A stretch of DNA of 64,000 bases from an uncultured Peptostreptococcaceae bacterium (GTDB lineage: Bacteria > Bacillota > Clostridia > Peptostreptococcales > Peptostreptococcaceae). Positions 17,266 through 25,861 of the stretch are shown in pieces; the stretch's first letter is position 1; every line of letters starts with the position of its first letter. The notes beneath the pieces are model-generated. The model had not been told where the DNA came from and ran no database searches. It saw only the letters and a program-made list of their open reading frames with translations. The stretch is from contig CAMTIM010000033.1 of the NCBI GenBank assembly GCA_947072565.1, forward strand, positions 1 to 64,000, read 5' to 3'. Position numbers and translations under genes: made by a program.

Positions 17266-18153
17266 ATGAATGTATTAGAATTAAAAAATGTAACTAAAAC
17301 GTATAAGCATAAAAATGCTAATGAAAATATAGATTTAAAATTAGAGAGTGGTGTATATGGGCTTTTAGGTCCAAATGGTGCAGGTAAGTCAACTTTAATG
17401 AAACAAATGGCAACTATAACAAAGCCTTCAAGTGGGAAAATATTATATAACAATAAAGATATAGAAAGTTTAGATGAAAATTATAGAGAGTTAGTTGGAT
17501 ATCTTCCACAAGACTTTGATGCATATAAAAACTTTAAAGCTAAGGATTTTTTAATGTATATGGCAGCTCTTAAGGGGATGGACAAAAACGCAAGCAAAAA
17601 AAGAGTTGATGAACTTTTAAAGTTAGTTGGGTTATCTGAGGTTTCAAATAAACTAGTTTCAAAATTTTCAGGAGGTATGAAAAGAAGAGTGGGTATTGCC
17701 CAAGCGCTTTTAAATAATCCAAAAATTCTTATACTAGATGAGCCAACGGCAGGGCTTGATCCACAGGAAAGAACTAGATTTAGAAACCTTCTATCTCAAA
17801 TAGGTAAAGACACTATAGTTATACTTTCAACACATATAATTTCTGACATAGAATCTGTTGCAAAAGAAACTATAATGATAAAAGACGGTAAAGTTTTACT
17901 TCAAGGGACACATAAACAAATACTTGAAGATATGGCTGGGAAGGTATATACAGTAACTACAACTGATGAGAGTATTGTAAATGAAATTCAAAGAAATTAT
18001 AAAGTAGTAAACATAAATAGAGGAATAGAAGATACAAGCATAAGATTTATAAGTGAGAATAAGCCAAATTATGAAAATATAGAGATAACAAAACAAAGAT
18101 TTGAAGATGTATATATGTTTTACTTTGATTTAGAAGATGCGAGGGAGGTATAA
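17266..18153 (+). CDS. ABC exporter ATP-binding protein
   Basis: This 295-residue ATPase has Walker A at residues 35-43 (GPNGAGKST), a Q-loop in GYLPQDF, the signature FSGGMKRRVGIAQ, Walker B ILILDEPTAGLD and the switch His in STHIISD. The roughly 80 residues after the core form a C-terminal extension typical of CcmA/NatA-like ABC-2 export ATPases. It would energise the permeases encoded on both sides. AGGAGG precedes the ATG. Two nucleotides separate it from the second permease gene, so translation is probably coupled. Confidence 0.92.
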   Translation: MNVLELKNVTKTYKHKNANENIDLKLESGVYGLLGPNGAGKSTLMKQMATITKPSSGKILYNNKDIESLDENYRELVGYLPQDFDAYKNFKAKDFLMYMAALKGMDKNASKKRVDELLKLVGLSEVSNKLVSKFSGGMKRRVGIAQALLNNPKILILDEPTAGLDPQERTRFRNLLSQIGKDTIVILSTHIISDIESVAKETIMIKDGKVLLQGTHKQILEDMAGKVYTVTTTDESIVNEIQRNYKVVNINRGIEDTSIRFISENKPNYENIEITKQRFEDVYMFYFDLEDAREV

Positions 18154-18155
18154 TA

Positions 18156-18917
18156 ATGTTTTCAGTTATAAAATGGGAAATTAAAAAAAGCTTTAAGCCA
18201 GGAGTATTTATACTTTGGGCATTAGGATTGTTTTTAGCATATAGTTCAATACGCACTACGTTTAGTTTAAATGATGTTTATGCAGATGTATTTTCAAAAT
18301 ATTATGGATTGGCACCGATAATGGGACTTGCTATGTTTAGTATGTTTGCGGGGAGTTTTGTGTTAGAATATAATTCTAATATGGATGGTCTTATAAAGGC
18401 TAGTAAAAATGGGAAAAAACAATTAGTTCTAGGAAAGTTTATAGCTAATGGTATATCAGCTAGCATAATTAACTTATCTATATTATTTGTTATGTTAGGA
18501 AAAGTAGTTTCAAAGTTTAAATTTGAAGGATTAGATTGGCAACTTAAAAGCTTATGGTACTTTGAAAAAAGTAATTCAAGCATAACTGTATTACAAATGA
18601 TATTAATACTTATGTTAACAGTAATAGTAGGTTCATTTATATTCTCAGGGTTAGGACTTTTCTTATCATCTATAAGTAAGGGAGCTGCAATACCATTTAT
18701 ATTTGGTGGTCTTTTAATGGGATCTCCATATTTATTAGAAAACTGGATTTCAAACACTAAAATATTTACAAATACACCCTTATGGGGAATGTATAGTGTA
18801 CAGCTTATAAGATATAAATCTTCTATAAGTGCATGGATAATATTTGGAATTATTGCAGTATTAGGTTTAGTATTATTTTATAACTTAGCTAAAAAATCAT
18901 TTTTAAAAGAAAGATAA
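18156..18917 (+). CDS. ABC-2 type exporter permease (second)
   Basis: This 253-residue protein has about six hydrophobic segments and opens with FSVIKWEIKKSFKPGVF, mirroring the first permease. GLAMFSMFAGSFVLEYNSNMDGLIKASKNGKKQLVLGK matches the cytoplasmic coupling region of ABC-2 permeases. It starts 2 nt after the ATPase gene and has GGGAGG in front. It probably pairs with the product of 16215-17225. The export substrate is not evident; the linked two-component system suggests an antimicrobial peptide or cell-envelope agent. Confidence 0.8.
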   Translation: MFSVIKWEIKKSFKPGVFILWALGLFLAYSSIRTTFSLNDVYADVFSKYYGLAPIMGLAMFSMFAGSFVLEYNSNMDGLIKASKNGKKQLVLGKFIANGISASIINLSILFVMLGKVVSKFKFEGLDWQLKSLWYFEKSNSSITVLQMILILMLTVIVGSFIFSGLGLFLSSISKGAAIPFIFGGLLMGSPYLLENWISNTKIFTNTPLWGMYSVQLIRYKSSISAWIIFGIIAVLGLVLFYNLAKKSFLKER

Positions 18918-19068
18918 TATAAATAGGGTATTTTAAAATATAGTTTTTATTTGATTTAGTTATTGAACTAAAAAAGTTCTTTGCTAAGTTTACTTATAAA
19001 ATTATTATATTTTGAAATAGCCTTTTTTTGGTATACTAAGTTATAAAGACAATAAACGGGAGGTTATC

Positions 19069-19788
19069 ATGAACGTTAATATAAAAAAAAGCAAGATACT
19101 TATAGTAGATGATGAAGTTGAGATTTTAGATTTATTGAAAATGGTATTAAAAAAAGAAGGTTTTGAAAATATATATACTGCTGAAACTGGAAAAATGGCA
19201 ATAGAGTTATTTGAAGAGGAAAATCCTGATTTGGCAATACTTGATGTAATGCTACCTGATATGGAAGGTTATGATATATGCAAAACAATAAGAAAAACCT
19301 CTAATATACCAATATTATTTTTGTCAGCAAAAGGTGAGGAATTAGACAGATTAATGGGGCTTGCTATAGGTGGGGATGATTATATAACAAAGCCATTTAG
19401 TCCAAGAGAAGTTGCTTTAAGAGTTAAAATTCAACTTAGAAGAAATATGATGGTAAATGATAATAAAGAAACTCAAGAAACTAAAATAAAATTTGGCCCA
19501 TTTGAAATAGATGAAGAAAAAATTGAAGTAAGAAAAAATGGAGTAATAATAGATTTAAAGCCAAAGGAATATAAAATGTTTTTATATATGATGAAACATA
19601 AAAATCAAATAATAAGTAAAGAAAAATTTTGCGATGAAGTTTGGGGAGAGGACTTTATAGGATTTGATAATACTATAATGGTTCATATAAGAAGACTTAG
19701 AGAAAAGATAGAAGAAAGCCCATCTAAGCCTAAATATATTGTAAATGTAAAAGGGCTAGGTTATAAATTAATATTTAAGGAAGAGTAA
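19069..19788 (+). CDS. OmpR-family response regulator of the ABC exporter locus
   Basis: This 239-residue protein has a receiver domain (residues 9-122) with acidic DDE near the start, phospho-acceptor Asp59 in LAILDVMLPD and Lys108 in TKPFSP. A winged-helix DNA-binding domain follows (about 135-238, ending in PKYIVNVKGLGYKLIF). It is followed by its kinase with a 2-nt gap. The 11-bp direct repeats at 16127 and 21213 are the obvious candidate sites for it. GGGAGG precedes the ATG. Confidence 0.92.
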   Translation: MNVNIKKSKILIVDDEVEILDLLKMVLKKEGFENIYTAETGKMAIELFEEENPDLAILDVMLPDMEGYDICKTIRKTSNIPILFLSAKGEELDRLMGLAIGGDDYITKPFSPREVALRVKIQLRRNMMVNDNKETQETKIKFGPFEIDEEKIEVRKNGVIIDLKPKEYKMFLYMMKHKNQIISKEKFCDEVWGEDFIGFDNTIMVHIRRLREKIEESPSKPKYIVNVKGLGYKLIFKEE

Positions 19789-19790
19789 TT

Positions 19791-21206
19791 ATGAAGATGA
19801 AGTGGAAATTAACTTTAAGGTATGTGCTAAGCATAGCTATAGTAGCTGTTTCAGTAGTAATACTTAATATGGTTGCTTTGCTTGGATTGATGTTTTACAA
19901 TTCAACACAGTCTCAAAATGAGTATGGTGGAAGCTATAGCTGGGAGTATTATGTAAGGAAGTTTGGAGATTATATACAAATAAATGAAGGCGATGATTTA
20001 AGCATAAATCAACAAGGTAAAGACTTTTTAGATAAGAAAAAATTATGGGTTCAAATTTTAGATGAAGATTCTAGGGAACTTTTTAGTTATAAAAAGCCAA
20101 AAGATGTATCTAACAAACATACTCCAATAGAACTTATAAATGGATATAAATATAGTAGTGGATTTGGCGGAGCTTCTGATATATTAGTAGGCGAAAAAAA
20201 GATAAACAATAAAAGCTATAGTTATATAATTGGCTTTCCTATGGGATACTTGGAAAAATATATAATTATAAATGATATTGAAAGTATGACTAATTATATA
20301 AAAAATGCAGTGTATGCAATAATTATCATAGATTTTATCGTAGCTATTATATTTGGATATATTTTTAGTAAGGGACTTACAAAACCAGTAAAAAAAATTA
20401 TAAGTGGAGTTGAGGATTTATCTAGTGGAAATTATGATATTTATTATAAAGAAAATGGAATTTATGCCAACGTATTTGGTAAATTAAATAATTTATCTGA
20501 TAGACTGAAAAATAACGAAGTGGAAAGAAAAAAAGTAGAAAAAATGAGAGAAGATTGGATTGCAAATATTTCTCATGATATAAAAACACCTCTATCTTCT
20601 ATAAAAGGTTATGCTGAAGTTTTAGAGGAAGATTATGATTTTTCATCAGAAGAGATAAAGGATTATGCTAGTATAATTAATAAAAAAGCTGATTATATAA
20701 AAGAATTAGTAGATGATTTAAATTTAACTATGAAATTGAAAAATAATAAATCATCAATAAATAAAGAAGAAGCTAATATTGTAAATATAGTAAAAGATTG
20801 TGTTATAGATATATTTAATGATCCTAAATATAGTGAAAGAGACATAGAATTTAAGGAAAGTAAGCCCTCTATAATAGTCAATATAGATAAAACTCTTATA
20901 AGAAGAATGATAAATAATCTTATATATAATGCATTGGTTCACAATAGCGAAAAAACAAGCATATCTGTTAGCGTTTTTGAAAAAGAAAAAGTACATATAC
21001 TAATTTGCGATAATGGAGAAGGCATAAGTGAAGCTGAACTAAAACACATATTTGAAAGATACTATAGGGGTACTAATACGGGTGAAGCTCACAAAGGCTC
21101 AGGGCTTGGAATGGCTATAGCAAAAGAAATTATAAGTGCACATTATGGTGATATAAATATAAGTAGCGAAATCGGAAAAGGTACAGTAATTGAAATAATT
21201 TTATAG
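19791..21206 (+). CDS. Sensor histidine kinase of the ABC exporter locus
   Basis: The kinase has 471 residues and two transmembrane helices (about 14-34 and 168-190) that enclose a roughly 130-residue extracytoplasmic sensor. A HAMP linker follows, then a HisKA domain with His262 in NISHDIKTPLSSIKGYAEVL. The ATPase domain has N-box MINNLIYNALVH, G1 ICDNGEGIS and G2 GSGLGMAIAKEI. All catalytic boxes are intact. It pairs with the preceding regulator. The signal is unknown; the context suggests a compound exported by the neighbouring ABC system. Confidence 0.92.
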   Translation: MKMKWKLTLRYVLSIAIVAVSVVILNMVALLGLMFYNSTQSQNEYGGSYSWEYYVRKFGDYIQINEGDDLSINQQGKDFLDKKKLWVQILDEDSRELFSYKKPKDVSNKHTPIELINGYKYSSGFGGASDILVGEKKINNKSYSYIIGFPMGYLEKYIIINDIESMTNYIKNAVYAIIIIDFIVAIIFGYIFSKGLTKPVKKIISGVEDLSSGNYDIYYKENGIYANVFGKLNNLSDRLKNNEVERKKVEKMREDWIANISHDIKTPLSSIKGYAEVLEEDYDFSSEEIKDYASIINKKADYIKELVDDLNLTMKLKNNKSSINKEEANIVNIVKDCVIDIFNDPKYSERDIEFKESKPSIIVNIDKTLIRRMINNLIYNALVHNSEKTSISVSVFEKEKVHILICDNGEGISEAELKHIFERYYRGTNTGEAHKGSGLGMAIAKEIISAHYGDINISSEIGKGTVIEIIL

Positions 21207-21212
21207 TATTAG

Positions 21213-21253
21213 ATTTAAGGTTTATTTAAGATTTAATTAAGTCTTAGTTTATA
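21213..21253 (+). promoter_or_regulatory. Second direct-repeat box (TTTAAG), identical 18-nt core
   Basis: The core ATTTAAGGTTTATTTAAG (21213-21230) is identical to 16127-16144 and continues with ATTAAG and GTTTATA at an 11-nt step, giving three to four half-sites. It lies right after the kinase gene and 67-107 nt upstream of the DUF898 gene, and is probably its regulatory region. Confidence 0.65.
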
Positions 21254-21319
21254 TACTTTGATTTAAAAATGAAATATAATATCTAATATAAGCATTGACA
21301 TAAATAGGAGGAAAACAAT

Positions 21320-21622
21320 ATGAAATCAAGATTTGAAGGTAGTTTATTAGGCCTTATAGGAGTTAATATATTAGCGTGGGCAATAACTGTTGTTACTTTT
21401 GGAATAGCTGCACCGTGGGGTATGTGTATAAAATATAGATGGGAAGCTGAAAATACTGTTATAGAAGGTAGAAGGCTAAGCTTTATTGGTAATGGTTCTA
21501 GTTTATTTCTACATTATATTAAATGGTGGGTATTAACTATAATAACTCTTGGTATATATGGACTTTGGTTATATATAAAATTATTACAATGGAAAACTGA
21601 AAATACTGTATTTGAAGACTAA
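21320..21622 (+). CDS. DUF898 small membrane protein
   Basis: This 100-residue protein has two hydrophobic hairpins (about 8-32 and 63-87). The internally repeated motif KYRWEAENTVIEGRRLSF and LLQWKTENTVFED is the hallmark of DUF898 proteins (YjgN-like), polytopic membrane proteins of unknown function. AGGAGG precedes the ATG. It shares a promoter repeat with the ABC exporter operon upstream, so it probably belongs to the same response and may act in envelope stress. Confidence 0.78.
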   Translation: MKSRFEGSLLGLIGVNILAWAITVVTFGIAAPWGMCIKYRWEAENTVIEGRRLSFIGNGSSLFLHYIKWWVLTIITLGIYGLWLYIKLLQWKTENTVFED

Positions 21623-21661
21623 CTAAACATTAAATGTTTTTTATTATATTATAATATTAAA

Positions 21662-21706
21662 AAATAGCCATCAGACTAATTTACAAAATAGTTTGATGGC
21701 TATTTG
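21662..21706. terminator. Bidirectional terminator (DUF898 / tetR)
   Basis: AAATAGCCATCAgACTA pairs with TAGTtTGATGGCTATTT around a 10-12-nt loop. It lies between convergent genes. Confidence 0.88.
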
Positions 21707-21709
21707 AAA

Positions 21710-22258
21710 TTAACACCAGTGGTTAACTAAAAAATTAGCAATATTCTCAAATGGTATTTTTTCAGTTTTAAATAAACCCTGAACAACTAACCCATCGACA
21801 ATAGACACTAATAAAAATGAAAGTGATTCTGAGTCTTTTGTTCCACTTTTTAAAATCTCATTTTTAAGAGTTTCTCGCCATTCAACGTATTTAATTTTTA
21901 TTTGTTCCTTTAAAGTATCATTTCCAGTTATTGCTTCACAAAGAATGTACATATGTACACGGCCACGATCTTCAATAGAAGATATGTTTTTTAGGATAAG
22001 ATTTATCATTTGATCTTTTGAATTTTTAGATTCAACGCCTTGAACACAATCTAAAACTGTATTAGTAACAATTTCTAAATGCATATTAGCAATATCACAT
22101 ATCAAATCATCTTTTGAAGAATAGTGATAATAAAGAGTACCTTTACTTATATCTACAGCTTTTGCAATATCTGCTAAACTAGTATTTTTAATTCCATTTT
22201 TTGTTATTAACTCAGTAGCAGCTAATAAAATATTTTCCTTCATACCACTTGGTTTCAT
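21710..22258 (-). CDS. TetR-family transcriptional repressor
   Basis: The protein has 182 residues and a typical N-terminal TetR helix-turn-helix: ENILLAATELITKNGIKNTSLADIAKAVDISKGTLYYHYSSKDDL. The ligand-binding half has YILCEAITGND and SLSFLLVSIVDGLVVQGL. I chose ATG 22258 because AGAAAGG lies about 8 nt upstream. An in-frame ATG at 22288 would begin only a few nucleotides after the predicted transcription start. It is divergent from a DegV gene whose promoter carries a palindromic site, so repression of degV and possibly itself is likely. Confidence 0.88.
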   Translation of the reverse strand: MKPSGMKENILLAATELITKNGIKNTSLADIAKAVDISKGTLYYHYSSKDDLICDIANMHLEIVTNTVLDCVQGVESKNSKDQMINLILKNISSIEDRGRVHMYILCEAITGNDTLKEQIKIKYVEWRETLKNEILKSGTKDSESLSFLLVSIVDGLVVQGLFKTEKIPFENIANFLVNHWC

Positions 22259-22300
22259 AAAATCAACCTTTCTGCATACAATTCCCATTTTAATAAATTA

Positions 22301-22329
22301 ATTATAAACGTATAAAAAATTATTGTCAA
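22301..22329 (-). promoter_or_regulatory. Consensus sigma-A promoter of tetR
   Basis: On the minus strand, TTGACA (22329-22324) and TATAAT (22306-22301) are 17 nt apart, a perfect consensus. Transcription would begin near 22294, which supports translation start at 22258. Confidence 0.85.
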
Positions 22330-22391
22330 TAAAGCTAAGTTTTGCACAAAATAATATTTAATATACTCACTGTTAAATATTATTTTAATTA

Positions 22392-22420
22392 TTGACTTTT
22401 CAAATAACTGAAGGTACAAT
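22392..22420 (+). promoter_or_regulatory. Sigma-A promoter of the DegV gene
   Basis: TTGACT (22392-22397) and TACAAT (22415-22420) are separated by 17 nt, about 95 nt upstream of the DegV start codon. Confidence 0.8.
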
Positions 22421-22429
22421 AAACTTATA

Positions 22430-22445
22430 AGTCGGTCGACTGACT
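22430..22445. promoter_or_regulatory. Palindromic TetR-type operator
   Basis: AGTCGGTCGACTGACT is an interrupted palindrome (14 of 16 positions symmetric) centred on GTCGAC. It is GC-rich for this genome and lies from about +4 to +19 of the DegV transcript. A repressor here would block transcription. The adjacent TetR protein is the obvious candidate. Confidence 0.7.
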
Positions 22446-22515
22446 GATTAATGAAAATGTAGATAATTAATAATAAATAGATAAAAAATTCATATGTATA
22501 AAGTGAGGAAAAAAT

Positions 22516-23355
22516 ATGAGTAAAATAAAGATAATAACAGACAGTTCGTGTGATTTAAATAAAGATATAATAGAAAAATATAACATTGGAGTAATAGGGT
22601 TAAATGTATCATTTGGAGATGAAGCATACATTGATGGAGAAATGGATAACGATATTTTCTATAAAAGAATGGGAGAGTCTAAAGAACTTCCAAAAACATC
22701 TTGTCCTTCGCCAGAGAAGTTTGCTAAAAGTTATGAATGTGAAGAAAAAGAAATTTTAGTTTTCACAATAACATCAAGATTATCAGCAACATATTCAACT
22801 GCAATACTTGCAAAGAATATGTATTTAGAAGAGAATGAAAAAAAAGAAATTGAAGTTATAGATAGTCAAAGTGGTTCTGTAGGGCATGGCCTTTTAGTTG
22901 TAAAAGCTGCACAGTTAGCTAAAGAAGGTAAATCATTAAGTGAGATAGTACAAATAATAGAAAGTATAAAACATAACTTAGTATTCTTTGGTTCACTTGA
23001 AACATTAGAAAATGCAATAAAAGGTGGAAGGGTAAATCCTATAGCTGGAAAATTAATAAATGCTCTAAACTTTAAGGTAATAATCCAGGTTGTAGATGGA
23101 TTAGTTAAGCCAGTTGATAAAGCCAGGGGTGAAAATAATTGCCTTAAAAAGGTAGTTGAAAGTGTTAGTTCAAAAATAGCTAAGGGTGAGAAAAAGGTAT
23201 TAGCAATAGGTCATTCTAATTGTTTAGAAAAGGCACTTAAAGTTAAAGAAATGATGCTTGAAAATAATAGTTTTGAAGATATTACAATAAGTGAAGTTGG
23301 TTCTGTAATGGGAACGTATACTTCAAAAGGAGCAATTTTAATAAGCGTATTATAA
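22516..23355 (+). CDS. DegV family fatty-acid-binding protein
   Basis: This 279-residue protein has the two-lobed DegV fold: IKIITDSSCDLNKDII at the start, KTSCPSPEKFAKSY, TSRLSATYSTAILAKN, IDSQSGSVGHGLLV and ENAIKGGRVNPIAG. In Firmicutes, FakB proteins of this family bind fatty acids for phosphorylation by FakA. Many genomes carry several, and this one may be a FakB or a paralogue of unknown ligand. AGTGAGGAA precedes the ATG. Control by the divergent TetR is inferred from the operator at 22430. Confidence 0.88.
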   Translation: MSKIKIITDSSCDLNKDIIEKYNIGVIGLNVSFGDEAYIDGEMDNDIFYKRMGESKELPKTSCPSPEKFAKSYECEEKEILVFTITSRLSATYSTAILAKNMYLEENEKKEIEVIDSQSGSVGHGLLVVKAAQLAKEGKSLSEIVQIIESIKHNLVFFGSLETLENAIKGGRVNPIAGKLINALNFKVIIQVVDGLVKPVDKARGENNCLKKVVESVSSKIAKGEKKVLAIGHSNCLEKALKVKEMMLENNSFEDITISEVGSVMGTYTSKGAILISVL

Positions 23356-23378
23356 GAGAGGGAGACCTCTTTTTTTTG
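23356..23378 (+). terminator. Short terminator after the DegV gene
   Basis: AGAGG pairs with CCTCT around GAGA, immediately after the stop codon, followed by eight T. Confidence 0.75.
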
Positions 23379-23452
23379 TTTTTTTGTAATATAGTTATTT
23401 AAAATTGATAAAAAATTCACTTTAAGTTTTAAAAATAAACTTAGAAAAACGG

Positions 23453-23481
23453 TTGCACAGTAAAACATAATGTGATACAAT
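23453..23481 (+). promoter_or_regulatory. Sigma-A promoter of the maltose operon
   Basis: TTGCAC (23453-23458) and TACAAT (23476-23481) are separated by 17 nt. The LacI-type operator at 23499 follows just downstream. Confidence 0.75.
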
Positions 23482-23498
23482 TCAACTATAAAGGCAAT

Positions 23499-23510
23499 GC
23501 AAACGATTGC
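23499..23510. promoter_or_regulatory. LacI/MalR-type operator 1
   Basis: GCAAACGATTGC, with the central CG typical of LacI-family sites, lies about 11-22 nt after the predicted transcription start. The same 12 nt occur at 29449-29460. It also resembles a catabolite-responsive element, so CcpA binding is an alternative. Confidence 0.75.
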
Positions 23511-23534
23511 TCAAAATATTAGGAGGACAATATT

Positions 23535-24842
23535 ATGGGAATAAAGAGGATTTTAAGCTTAGTAACAGTAACGATGTTAGTAGCAAGTAGTGTTGTTGGA
23601 TGTAGTTCAAAAGGAGGAGATGCTGCAAAAGGAGACAAAGTAAAAGTAGATATCTTCCAGTTTAAAGTAGAGGCAAAAGATGCACTTGAAAAAGCAGCAG
23701 GAGTTTATGAAGAAAAGAATCCTAATGTAGACATAAACATAGAAACTGTTGGTGGAGGAAATGATTACGGAGCAGCACTAAGATCTAAATTCCAATCTGG
23801 TCAAGAACCGACTATATTTAATATAGGTGGGCCACAAGATGTTAAAGATTGGGATGGGAAAATTGAAGATTTATCAGACCAACCTTGGGTTAAAGATGCA
23901 TTTGAAGGAACTTTAGGTTCAGTAACTAATGATAAAGGTATGTTTGGTATGCCATTTAACCAAGAAGGGTATGGATTTATATATAATAAAGAAGTATTTA
24001 AAAAAGCAGGGATAGACCCAGCTACTATAACTAGCTATGATGCTTTAGATAAAGCAGTTAAAACTCTAGACTCTAAAAAAGATGAATTAGGTCTTGAAGC
24101 AGTATTTGCAGTTCCAGGAAAAGAAAAATGGGTTACAGGGCTTCATTTATTAAATACAGCATTAGCTAATGAATTTGAAAGTGGAAAGCAAGCTTATGAA
24201 GCTAAGAAACTAGATTTTAAATACAATAAAGAATTAAAAGAGTTATTAGACTTACAAACTACATATGCATATAAGCCAGATGGAAAAGTTCCATCTATAA
24301 ACAGTGTTGACTATGCTATGCAAATTGAACAAAAATATTCAACTGGTAAAGTAGCTATGGTTCAAATGGGGAACTGGGCATATGGTGGAATAGAAGGTGT
24401 TAATAAGGATATAGCAGCTAATTCAGGAATATTACCTATGCCAATTAAAGGTGTTAAAGAAGACTCTATCCCAGTTGGAGTTCCAATGTACTGGTCTATA
24501 AACAAAGATAAAAGTTCTGCAGAAAAAGATGCAGCTAAAAACTTCTTAAATTGGTTATACACTTCTGATGAAGGTAAGAAAATGATAATAAATGATTTTA
24601 AATTTATACCAGCATTTAAAGGTTATGAAAGTGATGAATTAAAACCAAAAGATCCATTATCAGCAGATATATTAAATTACGCTAATAAAGGAAAAACTAT
24701 GCCATGGGTATTTATGGGATATCCAAGTGGATGGGGAGAACTTGTAGTTGGTTCTGATATACAAAAATATATAGATGGAAGCATGACTTGGGAAAATTTA
24801 GTTAAAAATGCACAAAAAACTTGGGCAGAAGAAAGAAAATAA
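23535..24842 (+). CDS. Maltose/maltodextrin-type ABC substrate-binding lipoprotein
   Basis: This 435-residue extracellular solute-binding protein of family 1 has a lipoprotein signal ending in SSVVGC (lipid-modified Cys at about 23), so it is anchored outside the membrane. NVDINIETVGGGNDYGAALRSKFQSG, GMPFNQEGYGFIYNKEVFKKAGID and GKVAMVQMGNWAYGGIE are typical of sugar-binding members. Two permeases, a glucosidase and a maltose phosphorylase follow, so maltose or a short malto-oligosaccharide is the likely ligand. No ATPase gene is present; a shared MsmX-like ATPase probably serves it. Confidence 0.88.
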   Translation: MGIKRILSLVTVTMLVASSVVGCSSKGGDAAKGDKVKVDIFQFKVEAKDALEKAAGVYEEKNPNVDINIETVGGGNDYGAALRSKFQSGQEPTIFNIGGPQDVKDWDGKIEDLSDQPWVKDAFEGTLGSVTNDKGMFGMPFNQEGYGFIYNKEVFKKAGIDPATITSYDALDKAVKTLDSKKDELGLEAVFAVPGKEKWVTGLHLLNTALANEFESGKQAYEAKKLDFKYNKELKELLDLQTTYAYKPDGKVPSINSVDYAMQIEQKYSTGKVAMVQMGNWAYGGIEGVNKDIAANSGILPMPIKGVKEDSIPVGVPMYWSINKDKSSAEKDAAKNFLNWLYTSDEGKKMIINDFKFIPAFKGYESDELKPKDPLSADILNYANKGKTMPWVFMGYPSGWGELVVGSDIQKYIDGSMTWENLVKNAQKTWAEERK

Positions 24843-24857
24843 TAAGCTATTAATGAA

Positions 24858-24883
24858 TAGGAAAGTACGTTAGTACTTTCCTA
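24858..24883 (+). promoter_or_regulatory. Intercistronic hairpin after the binding-protein gene
   Basis: TAGGAAAGTAC pairs perfectly with GTACTTTCCTA around GTTA, with no U-run. Such hairpins in ABC operons usually stabilise the upstream mRNA so that more binding protein than permease is made. Confidence 0.75.
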
Positions 24884-24946
24884 TAATTGAAATTATAACT
24901 TTTAATTAAAATCGAAATAAGTAAAATTAATGAGGAGGATAAGATT

Positions 24947-25861
24947 ATGCAAGAAAAAACTGAAGTAGTTAAAGGTAAAAAGCCAACTATAAAGAAAAAA
25001 TCAAAAAACAACTTATCATACTGGGCTTTTGTAGGACCTAGTGTATTTGCATTTACATTAGTAATATTTATTCCATTAATATTAGGAATATATTATTCAT
25101 TTACTGATTGGAATGGAATTAGCTCACAAATAAATTTTGTTGGATTTGAAAATTATATAAAAGCTTTTTCTGATGAAGGTTTTAGAAGTTCATTCTTCTT
25201 TACAACTAAATTTACTATAGCAGCAGTAATTGTTATAAATATTATAGGATTTGGATTAGCACTTTTAGTTACAAGAGAGTCGAGAATAAGTAATTTATTA
25301 AGAACAGTATTCTTTATGCCAAATTTAATAGGTGGATTAATATTAGGATTTATATGGCAGTTTATATTTGTTAATGTATTTAATGGTTTAGGTCAAGCAT
25401 TAGGTCAAGAATGGATGATGGGATGGCTATCAAATGAAATTACTGGATTTTGGGGAATGGTAATAATAGTATCTTGGCAAATGGCAGGATATGTTATGGT
25501 TGTATATGTAGCAGGACTTCAAAATGTCCCACCTGAATTAAATGAAGCTGCAAAAATAGATGGAGCTAATTGGTGGCAAAGACTAAGAAATATAACTATA
25601 CCAATGGTAAAACCAGCTTTTACAATAAGTTTATTTTTAACTCTTTCAAACTCATTTAAGCTATTTGATCAAAACTTAGCACTTACAAACGGTGGTCCAG
25701 GAAATGCAACTCAAATGCTTGCTTTAAATATTTACCAAACAGCGTTTACGCTTAATAAGATAAATTTAGCACAGGCTAAAGCTATAATATTCTTTGTAAT
25801 AGTTGCAGTAATAGGATTAGTTCAAGTTTATTTAACTAAGAAAGATGAGGTGGAAGCATAG
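24947..25861 (+). CDS. Sugar ABC transporter permease, MalF-like
   Basis: This 304-residue permease has six helices after a basic N-terminal tail (VKGKKPTIKKKSKNN). The cytoplasmic EAA loop that contacts the ATPase is NEAAKIDGANWWQRLRNITIPM (about residues 203-224). VGPSVFAFTLVIFIPL and FFMPNLIGGLILGFIWQ are typical of the carbohydrate uptake CUT1 family. It has no large MalF-type periplasmic insertion, as expected in Firmicutes. GAGGAGG precedes the ATG, and the next permease begins at its stop codon. Confidence 0.9.
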   Translation: MQEKTEVVKGKKPTIKKKSKNNLSYWAFVGPSVFAFTLVIFIPLILGIYYSFTDWNGISSQINFVGFENYIKAFSDEGFRSSFFFTTKFTIAAVIVINIIGFGLALLVTRESRISNLLRTVFFMPNLIGGLILGFIWQFIFVNVFNGLGQALGQEWMMGWLSNEITGFWGMVIIVSWQMAGYVMVVYVAGLQNVPPELNEAAKIDGANWWQRLRNITIPMVKPAFTISLFLTLSNSFKLFDQNLALTNGGPGNATQMLALNIYQTAFTLNKINLAQAKAIIFFVIVAVIGLVQVYLTKKDEVEA

